Shown: positions 8,493 to 16,327 of the stretch, piece after piece
Layout: each line of letters opens with the position of its first letter
How positions within the stretch are numbered: the first letter of the stretch is position 1
Assembly (NCBI RefSeq): GCF_016741935.1
Contig: NZ_JAERRG010000055.1
Location: forward strand, 1-38,880
DNA: 38,880 nucleotides
From: Streptomyces endocoffeicus
GTDB taxonomy: Bacteria; Actinomycetota; Actinomycetes; Streptomycetales; Streptomycetaceae
Reading direction: 5' to 3'
Made by a program: the position numbers and the translations under genes
Notes under the pieces: model-generated
The model's input: the letters and a program-made list of their open reading frames with translations, nothing else
Told to the model about the DNA's origin: nothing
The model's database searches: none

Positions 8493-8522
8493 CGCCGGGC
8501 CCGTACGAACCCGGGCCCGGCG
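8493..8522. terminator. GC-rich hairpin, possible terminator
   Basis: CGCCGGGCCCG at 8493-8503 and its exact reverse complement at 8512-8522 enclose an eight-base loop. No T-tract follows. It lies between two transposase/exonuclease remnants. It may be a terminator or a remnant of an insertion-element end. Confidence 0.4.
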
Positions 8523-8530
8523 GAGTACGG

Positions 8531-9708
8531 TTACGGGAGCATCGCCCGTCTGTTCGCTACCGAGCCCCCTTCGGAAAACTCGAACCCACGGCCCTTGGCC
8601 ATTTCCTCCAGCCGCTGGATGGCGGCACGCGCATTGCCCAGGGCCCGGTGGCCGCCGCTCGGCTTCTGTCAGGTGTAGCTGCCGAAGTAGTCGTGCCAGT
8701 CGCCGTAGAAGGCGGCGTACTGCTCCATCGCGCACTCCTCCCACGCCTGCGCGTCCAGCCAGGCGCCCGCGCGGCCGGGTGCAGCCGCTCGCCGTAGCCG
8801 GGCTGCCTGGTCAAGTCGACCGTGCCCTGGACGAGGTGGTGCGGGTGGAGCTCCCACAGCAGCCGTCCGGTGTCGTACTCCCGGTTGTAGACCACGATGC
8901 GGCGCCCGGCCAGGGCCTCGGTGAGGCGGGAGAGGATCTCGGAAAAGGTGGGCGCGCCTTCCACCATGGCATCGGTGATGCCGTGAATCGCCGTCGCCTG
9001 GGCCGGGATCGGCTCGCCCGGGTTGAGGAGCGTGCCGAGCAGCACCGTCCCGGACGCCGTGGTGACGGCCATCTCCCCGATCCGCGACGTCGCGGCCAGT
9101 CCCGTCGTCTCGGTGTCCAGAATCGCGTACACGTCCGGGTCAGTGAGGATCTTGTGCGCCCACGTGATGGTCGGCCCGAGGTCGCCCCACCGGGCGCGGT
9201 CGGCCCGCCGCTGCGCCTCGACATGCTTGTGCTCGATCTCGCGTTCGCGCGGCGCGCAGTGCCAGTCGGTCATCGCCTGCTCGCGCTCGCTCATCGCTGT
9301 CCACACCGTGAGCGGGAACAGCTGCACCAGGCAGCGCCGGCAGGAGCGTTCCACCAGCGACCGTGTCATCCGGCGTCCGCGCTCGATCCGTTCGTCGCGC
9401 GCCAGGCACATCTCGCCGTCCAAGTTCCTGGCCGGCGCCGGGGTCTGGAAGACGGTGGCGCAGTCCTGGCACGTCCGGCGGCGCGGATCCGCCCGGCGCT
9501 GTGCTTCCCGGTCCCGGCACCGGCCGCACATCCCCCACACCGGGACCGGGAACACCTCGCCGCAGTCGGTTCAGGTGCGCCGCTGCTGCATCTGGCGGCG
9601 CTGCAGAGCCGACAGCGGCCGCATCTTCGCCGACTCCTGCGGATCCCACGGCTCCACCCGGTTCCCGTACCAGCGGGTGTAGACGTATGCGACCGGACGC
9701 TGCCCCAC
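8531..9708 (-). pseudogene. Cys-rich DnaQ-like 3'-5' exonuclease, broken
   Basis: The N-terminal third carries several CxxC pairs (TDCG, CGRC, CQDC and SCRRC), probably zinc knuckles. A DEDD exonuclease domain follows: ExoI is YAILDTETTGL, a mid motif is AIHGITDAMV, ExoII is VVYNREYDTGRLLWEL, and ExoIII is GGHRALGNARAAIQRL. The gene is dead in at least three ways. There is a TGA at 9571-9573 where a Cys is expected, a frameshift near 8770, and a TGA at 8669-8671 where Trp is likely. In ExoIII the catalytic Asp is also replaced by Asn. GTG at 9708 is the likely original start. A related copy lies at 35.2-36.3 kb. Confidence 0.75.
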
Positions 9709-9883
9709 GCCGACCCGCTGATGCCGACACCCTGCTGTTCCGGTCAGCGCGTGAGGCGCCGGTAACCAGGCGGTCGAGTCGCATCATGTGCATGGTGCCG
9801 AGGTGCGGCTCGACGGGAACGTGCTGTTAGTGAAAGCGCATGGCCCGGTCGCGATGTCGGCGGATCGGCGCGGTGCCTGCCGG

Positions 9884-10381
9884 TCAGGTGCGGGCTGGGC
9901 GGCCGAACCAGTGACCGGACCGTTGCTGGGACAGCAGGATGACGATGGCGATACCAACTCCGCCCAGGATCAGTCCGGCAGGTTGTCCCTGTCCCAGGGT
10001 GCCCAGTCCGACGATGATCATCAGCGAAGCGGTGATGGTCGCCGTACCCCGTGAGCCCGGCTTCCTCTTCGAGAAGCGCAGAGCGCTGATCAGGCCCAAG
10101 AACGCTGGGAGGGACGTGGCGAAGATTGACCCGGCCGCCTCCACGTGGTCCGTCGCGATGGCAAGCGCCATGCCGAGCAGGCCGAGCCCACTCATCACGA
10201 AGAACAGCACCTGTGCGGCCCGGACCGGCCCCGGCATCGGCTGGGGTTGGTGCCCGCCCGGGACCGCGCCGCCGTTCGGATACGGCTGATAGGGCTGGGG
10301 CTCGCCATACGGGGAGGGGCCGTGCGCAACAGGTCCCCCTTGACCAGCATTGTTCCATCCTGGCTGCTGTTGGCTGGACAT
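9884..10381 (-). CDS. Small membrane protein with Pro/Gln/Gly-rich N-terminus
   Basis: The 165-residue product begins with about 50 Pro/Gln/Gly/Tyr-rich residues, followed by four hydrophobic segments: AAQVLFFVMSGLGLLGMALA, a segment around FATSLPAFLGLISAL, one around ASLMIIVGLGTL, and GLILGGVGIAIVILL. This layout is common in Streptomyces membrane proteins of unknown role. ATG at 10381 is preceded by AGGG at eight bases. It is monocistronic and convergent with nothing obvious. I do not recognise a family with a known activity. Confidence 0.7.
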   Translation of the reverse strand: MSSQQQPGWNNAGQGGPVAHGPSPYGEPQPYQPYPNGGAVPGGHQPQPMPGPVRAAQVLFFVMSGLGLLGMALAIATDHVEAAGSIFATSLPAFLGLISALRFSKRKPGSRGTATITASLMIIVGLGTLGQGQPAGLILGGVGIAIVILLSQQRSGHWFGRPART

Positions 10382-10486
10382 GGTCAAGACCCTATCAGCG
10401 CCTCATCTCCGTGATCTCACACATCACCATCGCGCACGGCTGCCAGACGCTGGTCGAACATCGCCTTTTGCGGCCTTCGTCGGTCG

Positions 10487-12067
10487 CTAGCTTTTCTGCA
10501 GGGTGCGGGTGACGCCCGCGATGACAGCGGTCGCCAGCACCCAGCCGAAGGCGGTCAGGAGGTAGGCCAGCCACTGGAGGCTGTCGTTCGACCAGTACCA
10601 GGCCGTGCGTTGGCCCGGACCACCGATGGGGATCAAGAGGTCGAGTGTGTAGACGAGGGGCTGGAACGGGGCGCTTTCCCCTTGTTTAACCGGGTTGGGG
10701 GAGTGGCTGCCGAAGGACAGCGTGCCCAGCAAGGTCAGCGCGAGGAGCCAGATACCAGCCAGCCAGGGGCGGTAGCCGTAACCGACGGTCGCGTCGAGCA
10801 GGTGCCCCCACACGCGCGCGGCCGGGTGAAGAGTTTGACGTCGATGGCGCTGTTTGGCCAGGAGCACGCGGCGGGCGTCGTCGTCGTGGCCGGCCTTCCG
10901 GTACCAGCTCGCCAATTGCTCGTAGGGCTGCGGGCTGTATCCGGGGCTGCGTCGTATCCACGCCACGCGGTGGGCCACGGAGTCCCGCTGCCGCACTGCC
11001 TCCCGCCGCTCGCCTGCCTCGTCCCTCTGGATGGAGCCGTAGACGAAGCCGTCCAGCTCCACCACGTCCGGCCAGCTGTGCCTGCTGTCGTGAAGGTGGG
11101 ACACCTGGGCGCCCCGCAGGTCCACGGCCCCGGAGGGTGACCGGGCGAGGGCGAAGTCGAAGTCGGCTGACTGCATCCGTGAGGCGGTCAATGACGGGCC
11201 TTGACCGTCGCGCGGCCCGTTCAGGACGGCTCCTTCAAAGGTCACGTTGTCCGAGACCCGGGCACCCCACAGCCGCACGATCCCGTTCGCTGTGAACCGG
11301 TCGGAGAAGTCGAGCGTCGAGGCCACAGCATTGTCCAGGACCAGCGCCACCCCACGCTGTCCGGGGCGCTTCAGTAGTGCACCGCGCATGTGCAGCCCGC
11401 CCGGCAGCTGGGCTTCCATGAAACGGAGTTCACCATGCGCAACGAATCCGCCCTGGCAGTAGACACCGCCCTCAGCGACCAGCCCGCCGGCGGACACTGC
11501 CCATTCCTCAGGTGCGGCGATCCCAGCTCCGTTGAGGTTCACGGCACCGCTCACGTGGGCGTTGATGAGCGATAACGCGGTGACCTTACGGTGGAGAGGC
11601 GAGGCAGAGCCGCTTTCCAGGCGAGAGCGCCGCAGGTCGATGCGTCCTTCAACACGGGTCAGGCCGGCTTCCAGGCCCGGCACCCGGCTGGCCACGATCA
11701 CAATCGACTGGGTCGACGCTCCGGAAAGGTCCACGCCCTCCTCGAACCAGCAGTCCTCGAACCAGAGGACGTGAGCGATCTGCGCTCCGGCCAGGTTGAG
11801 GCGCCCGGATATCCGACCCCCGGCGAGCCTGAGGCATGCAATGGCGCCCGACTGCGCGGTGTTCGCCCCTTGGAGGAGCGCCACGATCACGGCGGCCCGA
11901 ACCGTCCGCCCCGGGCCCCACTGTCCACCCTCGGCGACACGGTCGTCCTCGGGCACCCCCGTGCGCAGGTCCACCTGACGCCCCATGGGGAACGCATCCG
12001 ACAGCTCCCGCTCCGCGGAAGTCAACTGGTCGTATGAGAGCGCTCTTACAGAATATTGATCTGCCAT
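10487..12067 (-). CDS. Pentapeptide-like membrane-anchored protein ('oxidoreductase' family)
   Basis: The protein has 526 residues. The first 350 form a beta-helix-like region with recurrent strands such as RISGRLNLAGAQI, EGRIDLRRSRLES, HVSGAVNLNGAGI, and many G.v.L..A repeats reminiscent of pentapeptide repeats. Two membrane helices close the protein (PWLAGIWLLALTLLGTLSF and LAYLLTAFGWVLATAVIAGV). The family is widespread in Streptomyces and often labelled membrane-associated oxidoreductase, but I see no NAD(P)- or flavin-binding motif, so that label is doubtful. ATG at 12067 follows AAGGCGAG at suitable spacing; the extension upstream is Arg/Ser-rich shadow. Confidence 0.8.
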   Translation of the reverse strand: MADQYSVRALSYDQLTSAERELSDAFPMGRQVDLRTGVPEDDRVAEGGQWGPGRTVRAAVIVALLQGANTAQSGAIACLRLAGGRISGRLNLAGAQIAHVLWFEDCWFEEGVDLSGASTQSIVIVASRVPGLEAGLTRVEGRIDLRRSRLESGSASPLHRKVTALSLINAHVSGAVNLNGAGIAAPEEWAVSAGGLVAEGGVYCQGGFVAHGELRFMEAQLPGGLHMRGALLKRPGQRGVALVLDNAVASTLDFSDRFTANGIVRLWGARVSDNVTFEGAVLNGPRDGQGPSLTASRMQSADFDFALARSPSGAVDLRGAQVSHLHDSRHSWPDVVELDGFVYGSIQRDEAGERREAVRQRDSVAHRVAWIRRSPGYSPQPYEQLASWYRKAGHDDDARRVLLAKQRHRRQTLHPAARVWGHLLDATVGYGYRPWLAGIWLLALTLLGTLSFGSHSPNPVKQGESAPFQPLVYTLDLLIPIGGPGQRTAWYWSNDSLQWLAYLLTAFGWVLATAVIAGVTRTLQKS

Positions 12068-12258
12068 CGCGCTCGCCTTGCCGACCACGCGCGGATCGGA
12101 AGGCGACCACAGAGAGATGCGGCCTCGACGGCACGGGGCAGTACTGCGCAAAGCGCGCCGAGCCCCCCCGACGGCCCGAGCGCCCCATCGTCTGTCAGTG
12201 CCGTGGTGTGTCCTGATATTGCGTCCTTTCAGCTCGGCTTCGCCCCGTGGAGGTTCTC

Positions 12259-12645
12259 GTGACCAGGTCGACCGAGCCGGTTGCTCTGCCCGTCTACTGG
12301 TCGGGGAGGTGCCGGACCATCTGCGCACGATGACTCAGCTCAAGGAGCAGTGGCTCAAGCCGGCCGAGGGGCAAGAGCCGGTTGCGCTGCTGCGGAAGTA
12401 CCGGCGCGGGCACGGGTGGGGCGAATTCCCTTTGTATGACCCGGATGATGCGGCGGCGATGCGGCCGTTGTCGGCCAGGCAGCAGGCGGCGATGACGGTT
12501 CGGCGCAGGTGCCCGGTGTGCAGGGAAGTCCGGGGCTGCGTCGTGTACCGGAGGTGCCGGCAGTGCGCGGAGGAGGAACAGGAGCGGCAGCTTGGGCTCC
12601 GGCGGCGTACGTGTGTGTGGTGTCGGCGGGTGTTGCGCCGATCCG
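12259..12645 (+). pseudogene. RRQRL-type zinc-binding protein, frameshifted and truncated
   Basis: GTG at 12259 has a strong ribosome site (GGAGG) and encodes VTRSTEPVALPVYW. The frame then shifts by one base near 12300 and continues as VGEVPDHLRTMTQLKEQWLK, YRRGHGWGEFPLYDP, MRPLSARQQAAM and CxxC pairs CPVC, CRQC and CVWC. This pattern resembles the Streptomyces RRQRL-motif zinc-binding proteins. The MRPLSA segment followed by CxxC pairs also resembles the start of the exonuclease pseudogene at 8.5-9.7 kb. After VWCRRVL the sequence joins unrelated ATPase coding DNA, so the gene is truncated as well as shifted. Confidence 0.6.
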
Positions 12646-13388
12646 GCGGAACGCACCCGGTTCATCGACCGCCTTCTGACCGCCCGGGCCCCCGACAGCC
12701 GGCTACGGGTATTGATCGCGGTACGGGCCGACTTCTTCGGACACCTGGCCGGCCACCGCCCCCTCGCCGACGCCCTGCGCGACGCCACTCTCCTGGTGCC
12801 GCCCATGAACCGCGACGAACTCCGCGAGGCCGTCGTCAAGCCCGCCCAGGCGGCAGGGCTCATCGTCGAACGCACCCTGACCGCCCGCATCATCGACGAG
12901 GTCGACGGCGAACCCGGCGCGCTGCCCCTGATGTTCCACGCCCTGCTGGAGACCTGGCACCGCCGCAAAGGCCGCGCCCTCAGCCTGGCCGCCTGCGAAG
13001 CCGCCGGCGGCGTGCACGGCGCCGGCGCCCAGACCGCCGAAGACCTCTACACCCGCTTCATCCCGCCGCAAGCTGCCTGCGCCCGCCGGATCCTGCTACG
13101 GCTGATCACCCCGGGAGAGGGCGCGCAGGACACCCGGCGGCCCGCACCCCGGGAAGAACTGGAGACAGGAACCTCCTCCGCTACCGCCGAGGTGCTGGAG
13201 CGGCTGGTGAAGGCACGATTGGTCATCCTCGACGGCAGCACTGTGCATCTCGCACGCGAGGCCCTCATCGCCGCCTGGCCGCGGTTACGGAAGTGGATCG
13301 ATGAAGACCGCGACCGCCTGCGTCTCCACTGCCGGCTCACCGACGCCGCCCACCCGTGGCAAACCCTCGGCCGCGATCCCGGCGCTGG
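12646..13388 (+). pseudogene. Internal fragment of a STAND ATPase/WD40 protein
   Basis: The frame reads AERTRFIDRLL, RLRVLIAVRADFFGHLAGHR, LLVPPMNRDELREAVVKPAQ, EPGALPLMFHALLETWHRR and LVKARLVIL...VHLAREALIAAWPRL. These are typical of the arm and sensor region between the nSTAND1 ATPase and WD40 repeats in actinobacterial signalling or defence proteins. The Walker A and B motifs and the WD40 propeller are both missing. It ends at LGRDPGA, where the normal linker would continue. The fragment is fused to the zinc-protein remnant on its left by a non-homologous junction near 12645. Confidence 0.75.
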
Positions 13389-13685
13389 CTTCGTTCACTT
13401 CAAGCGGTTCTGGCACAGCTTCCGTGCTCGATGACGCTTCGTGGCCTGTAGTTGTCGGCGGAGTGGCTGTGTCGGTTTCTGAGGGAGTCGTTTCGACGTG
13501 ACTTCGGGAGTCGTTTTGCGGCGAGCATCAAGATCAATCTCAGTGACTTTTGATGTCAGAAGCTGGTCCTCTCGCTCTCCGCTCCACCGCGTCTGGCCTG
13601 ACGTCCACTCCCACTCAAGTCGGCGACCTCTACAGCTGATCTCCCGGCGCATCGCCGCGAGCCGCTCGAACGCGATCACCGCCAA
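13389..13685. other. Gene-free stretch between two pseudogene fragments
   Basis: Between the STAND fragment and the IstB tail I see no gene. Several open frames on each strand have no motif or ribosome site. The stretch is less GC-rich than its surroundings near 13500-13560, which would suit a promoter or an old insertion scar. Confidence 0.4.
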
Positions 13686-13830
13686 CCGGGCGCCCAGGGC
13701 TGGTATTCGCTGTTCCCGAACCCGGTCGTCGCCGAATCGCTCCTGGACAAGCTGATCAACACGAGCCACCAGGTATTCATGAACGACCCCTTCTACAGGC
13801 CGGACAACGACTCAAGGCCGCGATCACCAA
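13686..13830 (+). pseudogene. C-terminal scrap of an IstB-like ATPase
   Basis: The frame gives GWYSLFPNPVVAESLLDKLI followed by NTSHQVFMNDPFYRPD. It matches the end of IstB-type helper ATPases (pattern F.NP.VAESLLDRLIN.SHQV.MNG.SYRP). Only about 45 residues remain. It differs clearly from the istB gene split at 15.5/22.4 kb, so it comes from another IS21-like element. Confidence 0.65.
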
Positions 13831-13884
13831 AGCGTGAGTCGGCCCCTGGGCTACCGAGGCCGTCGAATCGCTGTTCCGCGTTGC

Positions 13885-14907
13885 TCAGCCGAGCGGTCCC
13901 GTCATCGCGTGCGGCCGTACCGCCGGTTCGAGCAGCGACAACGTCCGCTGCTCTGCATCGAGGGCGGCACGGATACCGACCGGCATCGGCAGATTCGCGC
14001 CTGCGTGCCCGACCTCTACGTTGCCCAGGACCGGTATGTCGCGGTCACCGAGGACGTCGAGGACGATCTCGGCCAGGCTCGGAGAGCCGTCGGGCGAATC
14101 GAGCCCGTCGATCGCCTCCGGAACGCCCACGACCATGCCGGAGATCCGATCGAGAATCCCGCTGTGCCGCAGTATCTGCAGATAGCTCCACACGTACGAT
14201 GCCTGGCCGCCCAGCTCCTCCCAGAACAGCACCGCGCCGTCGAAGCATTCGAGCGGCAGCGCGAAAGGCGTCGCCTGCGCCAGCACGATGCGATTGATGA
14301 CCCCGCCGATAAGCGGACCTTCGGCACGCCCGGCACGCCAGCACTCCCACGACGGGCCGGCGGGCAGCGCACCGATCGGCTCCGTGCCGGTCAGCAGCGT
14401 CGAGTACAGCTTCCCCAGTTCCTCCCGGCGGGCCGCGGACGCTCTTTGCCAGTGCCCTCCGAGACCGGGCGTGGCCAGGTCGGCATGGAACCCGACCAGC
14501 CCCGTGCGCGCGTAGAGCACCAGGTGCAGCAGTGAGATGTCGCTGTAGCCGAGGATCGGCTTGGGGTCGGCCCTGATCGCGTCGAAGTCGATCAGGTCGA
14601 GGTATCCGAACACCGTCTGGCCACCGTCGTGCGCGACGATCGCGCGCACCTCGGTATCACGCAGTAGACCGTTGAGCTCCTTGGCGATCTCGTCCGGCCG
14701 AGCCGCGCTCCACCAGCGGTGCCGTCCGGCTTCGAGGAGCGGCGCGAGACGCACACGGAATCCCATCCGTTCGATCTCGGCCACCGCCCGTTCGAGATCG
14801 GGCGCGTATCTGGCATCGAGCGGCCCGGACAGCGCCGCGACGACGACGAGGTCTCCGGGCCCCAGGGCGCGAGGGCGCAGCAGTTGAGGCAGTGCGGGAT
14901 GGGTCAC
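13885..14907 (-). CDS. LD-carboxypeptidase, peptidase family S66 (LdcA/MccF type)
   Basis: The 340-residue protein has the S66 triad: nucleophile Ser122 in GYSDISLLH, Glu at about 230-231 in VLFWEELGG, and His301 in NVEVGHAGANLPMPVG. The N-terminal half carries AIVAHDGGQTVFGYLD. S66 enzymes cut the L,D-bond in murein tetrapeptides during wall recycling. Some members, MccF, instead inactivate microcin C-like peptide-nucleotide toxins and so give immunity; the sequence alone does not decide between these. Length is normal. GTG at 14907 is the likely start. The end of the IS21 element lies within about 80 bases upstream and may have replaced its promoter. Confidence 0.88.
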   Translation of the reverse strand: MTHPALPQLLRPRALGPGDLVVVAALSGPLDARYAPDLERAVAEIERMGFRVRLAPLLEAGRHRWWSAARPDEIAKELNGLLRDTEVRAIVAHDGGQTVFGYLDLIDFDAIRADPKPILGYSDISLLHLVLYARTGLVGFHADLATPGLGGHWQRASAARREELGKLYSTLLTGTEPIGALPAGPSWECWRAGRAEGPLIGGVINRIVLAQATPFALPLECFDGAVLFWEELGGQASYVWSYLQILRHSGILDRISGMVVGVPEAIDGLDSPDGSPSLAEIVLDVLGDRDIPVLGNVEVGHAGANLPMPVGIRAALDAEQRTLSLLEPAVRPHAMTGPLG

Positions 14908-14956
14908 CGAGGCAGTGTCGCGACAGCCATGACAACACGCTACTCATTTACCGATC

Positions 14957-14971
14957 GGCCACCCGGTGGCC
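14957..14971. terminator. Short palindrome downstream of istB
   Basis: GGCCACC and GGTGGCC flank a single central base. It follows the istB stop by about 20 bases in the direction of transcription and could terminate the IS21 operon or belong to the element end. Confidence 0.35.
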
Positions 14972-14989
14972 CCCCTGTGTGGCGCCCGG

Positions 14990-15538
14990 TCAGCTGGCCT
15001 GGGTCTGTTCGGCCAGGGCTTTGGTGTGGGCGAGGCGGTAGGACTCGGTGCCGGTCTGAATGATGGCGCCGTTGAAGGTCAGGTGGTCGACGATGGCCGC
15101 GCAGAGCCGCGGATCGGTGAAGGTCTTCGTCCACCCGCTGAAACTTTCGTTCGAAGCGATGGCGACGCTGTTCTTCTCCTCGCGCTCGGTCAGAACCTGA
15201 AACAGCAGTTCAGCGCCCCTGCGGTCAAGCTCCATGTAGCCGAGTTCATCAATGCATAAAAGATCGACGCGGCCGTAGCGGGCGATCGTCTTGGACAGTT
15301 GCTTCTCGTCGGCGGCTTCGACCAGTTCGTTGACGAGTTTGGTGGCCAGCACGTAGCGGACGCGGTAGCCGTGCATCGCGGCCTCGGTGCCCAGGGCGAT
15401 CAGCAGGTGGGACTTGCCGGTGCCGGAGTCGCCGATCAGGCAGAGCGGCTCCCCTTTCTTGACCCATTCACAGGTGGCGAGGGTGTTGACGGTGGCCGGG
15501 TCGATGTTGGGATTGGCTTCGAAGTCGAACGCCCGCAG
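14990..15538 (-). pseudogene. istB: IstB transposition helper ATPase, 3' part of split gene
   Basis: From the junction the frame reads LRAFDFEANPNIDPATVNTL, with Walker A GDSGTGKSH near 15415, Walker B LLCIDELGYMELD, and sensor-type SNESFSGWTKTF. It ends EQTQAS at 14990. This is the AAA+ core and C-terminus of IstB, the IS21 helper that loads and stimulates the IstA transposase. The first 82 residues are missing here and lie instead at 22384-22629, with the Tn554-like transposon between. Without the N-terminal domain, and with no start codon at the junction, this half is not expected to work. Confidence 0.9.
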
Positions 15539-15550
15539 TTATCCGGGGTT
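15533..15550. repeat. Left junction of the Tn554-like transposon: hexamer plus inverted end
   Basis: The hexamer CCGCAG (15533-15538) belongs to istB. It is followed by the transposon end TTATCCGGGGTT (15539-15550). The same hexamer recurs at the right junction. The end pairs with the right end in inverted orientation with one mismatch in twelve. Confidence 0.88.
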
Positions 15551-15889
15551 GATGGGCAAGACAGTACCGACGTTGCTGATGATGTCGTTGCGGACGGCGT
15601 CGGCATGGTCGCGGCGAACGACGCACGCTATTTCGAGCAGGTCGTATCAGTAGGGTGATGCCGCTGCTGGCAGCGATGGCGAGAAGCTGGCCACTCGGAG
15701 CACCAAGCAGCGCTGAGTTCGATCGTCGGGCCGACCGAGCAGCCCCTCGCCGCACTCAGCACGGGGCCGACGACTGACTGCTGCCAAGCGCGCTACCGAC
15801 AGCACATCGTTCGGTATCCGCAGCGCACATCCGAGTCGGGGTACATACTCAACATCAGCGGTGACCGCTTGCTGAGGGGAGCAAAGACT
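15551..15889 (+). other. Gene-free left arm of the transposon, leader of the cargo operon
   Basis: No convincing gene lies in these 339 bases. A frame from ATG 15658 gives MPLLAAMARSWPLGAPSSAE and stops after about 40 codons without a known motif. The promoter of the EACC1-caspase operon should be here; the AT-richer GTACATACTCAAC at about 15841-15853 is a candidate -10 region. Confidence 0.35.
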
Positions 15890-16234
15890 ATGAGCACGAA
15901 GATTCGGTTGTCGGGCGCTCAAGCGCAGTCGGCACTAGTTGAGCTGAGCGACTGGCTCTCCCGGGAGGACCTGCTACGGGGCCGGATCTCGATTGAGCGT
16001 GGTCCGATCCAGCCTGAACAGATGGGTGCTATCAGCGATGTGCTGCTCGTGGCGCTGAGCGCCAACGGTGCCGGAGTGGCACTTGCGACCTCGCTCTCGG
16101 TGTGGATCAAGCATCGTCGCCCCTCGATCGATCTCGAAGTCACCAACGAGAACGGGCAGTCTGTCACAGTGCATGTGCGCGACGCGCCCGCGCAAGACAT
16201 CGAGCCACTGCTGAGGAAGGCGCTGGAGAAGTAA
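15890..16234 (+). CDS. Effector-associated constant component EACC1
   Basis: The 114-residue protein has the EACC1 pattern: an N-terminal strand-helix part (MSTKIRLSGAQAQSALVELS), the central PEQMGAISDVLLVALSANGA, the helix ALATSLSVWIKHRRPSI, and a C-terminal DLEV...GQSVTVHVRDAP followed by LLRKALEK. In actinobacteria such small proteins are encoded next to varied effectors (caspase-like, TIR or trypsin-like) in predicted NTP-dependent conflict systems, where they are thought to couple sensing to the effector; that role is inferred in the literature, not shown here. ATG at 15890 has a good ribosome site (AGGGGAG). The caspase gene follows after 93 bases on the same strand, so the pair is probably one operon. 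Confidence 0.85.
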   Translation: MSTKIRLSGAQAQSALVELSDWLSREDLLRGRISIERGPIQPEQMGAISDVLLVALSANGAGVALATSLSVWIKHRRPSIDLEVTNENGQSVTVHVRDAPAQDIEPLLRKALEK

Positions 16235-16327
16235 CCGAGATGTCTACTTCGACCTCTTCAGCGGGCCTGCCAGAGTGACCCACGCAATGAGTTTGCTCAA
16301 CGACCAGACTAGATGGTGGGGGGTAGC

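Noticed and set aside
8493..8522. Telomere-type palindrome
   Set aside because: A single GC-rich hairpin is not enough. Streptomyces telomeres carry a dense series of palindromes, which is not seen here.
13779..14535. Plus-strand open frames over the S66 gene
   Set aside because: They are antisense to the intact S66 gene. Only the part before 13830 matches IstB.
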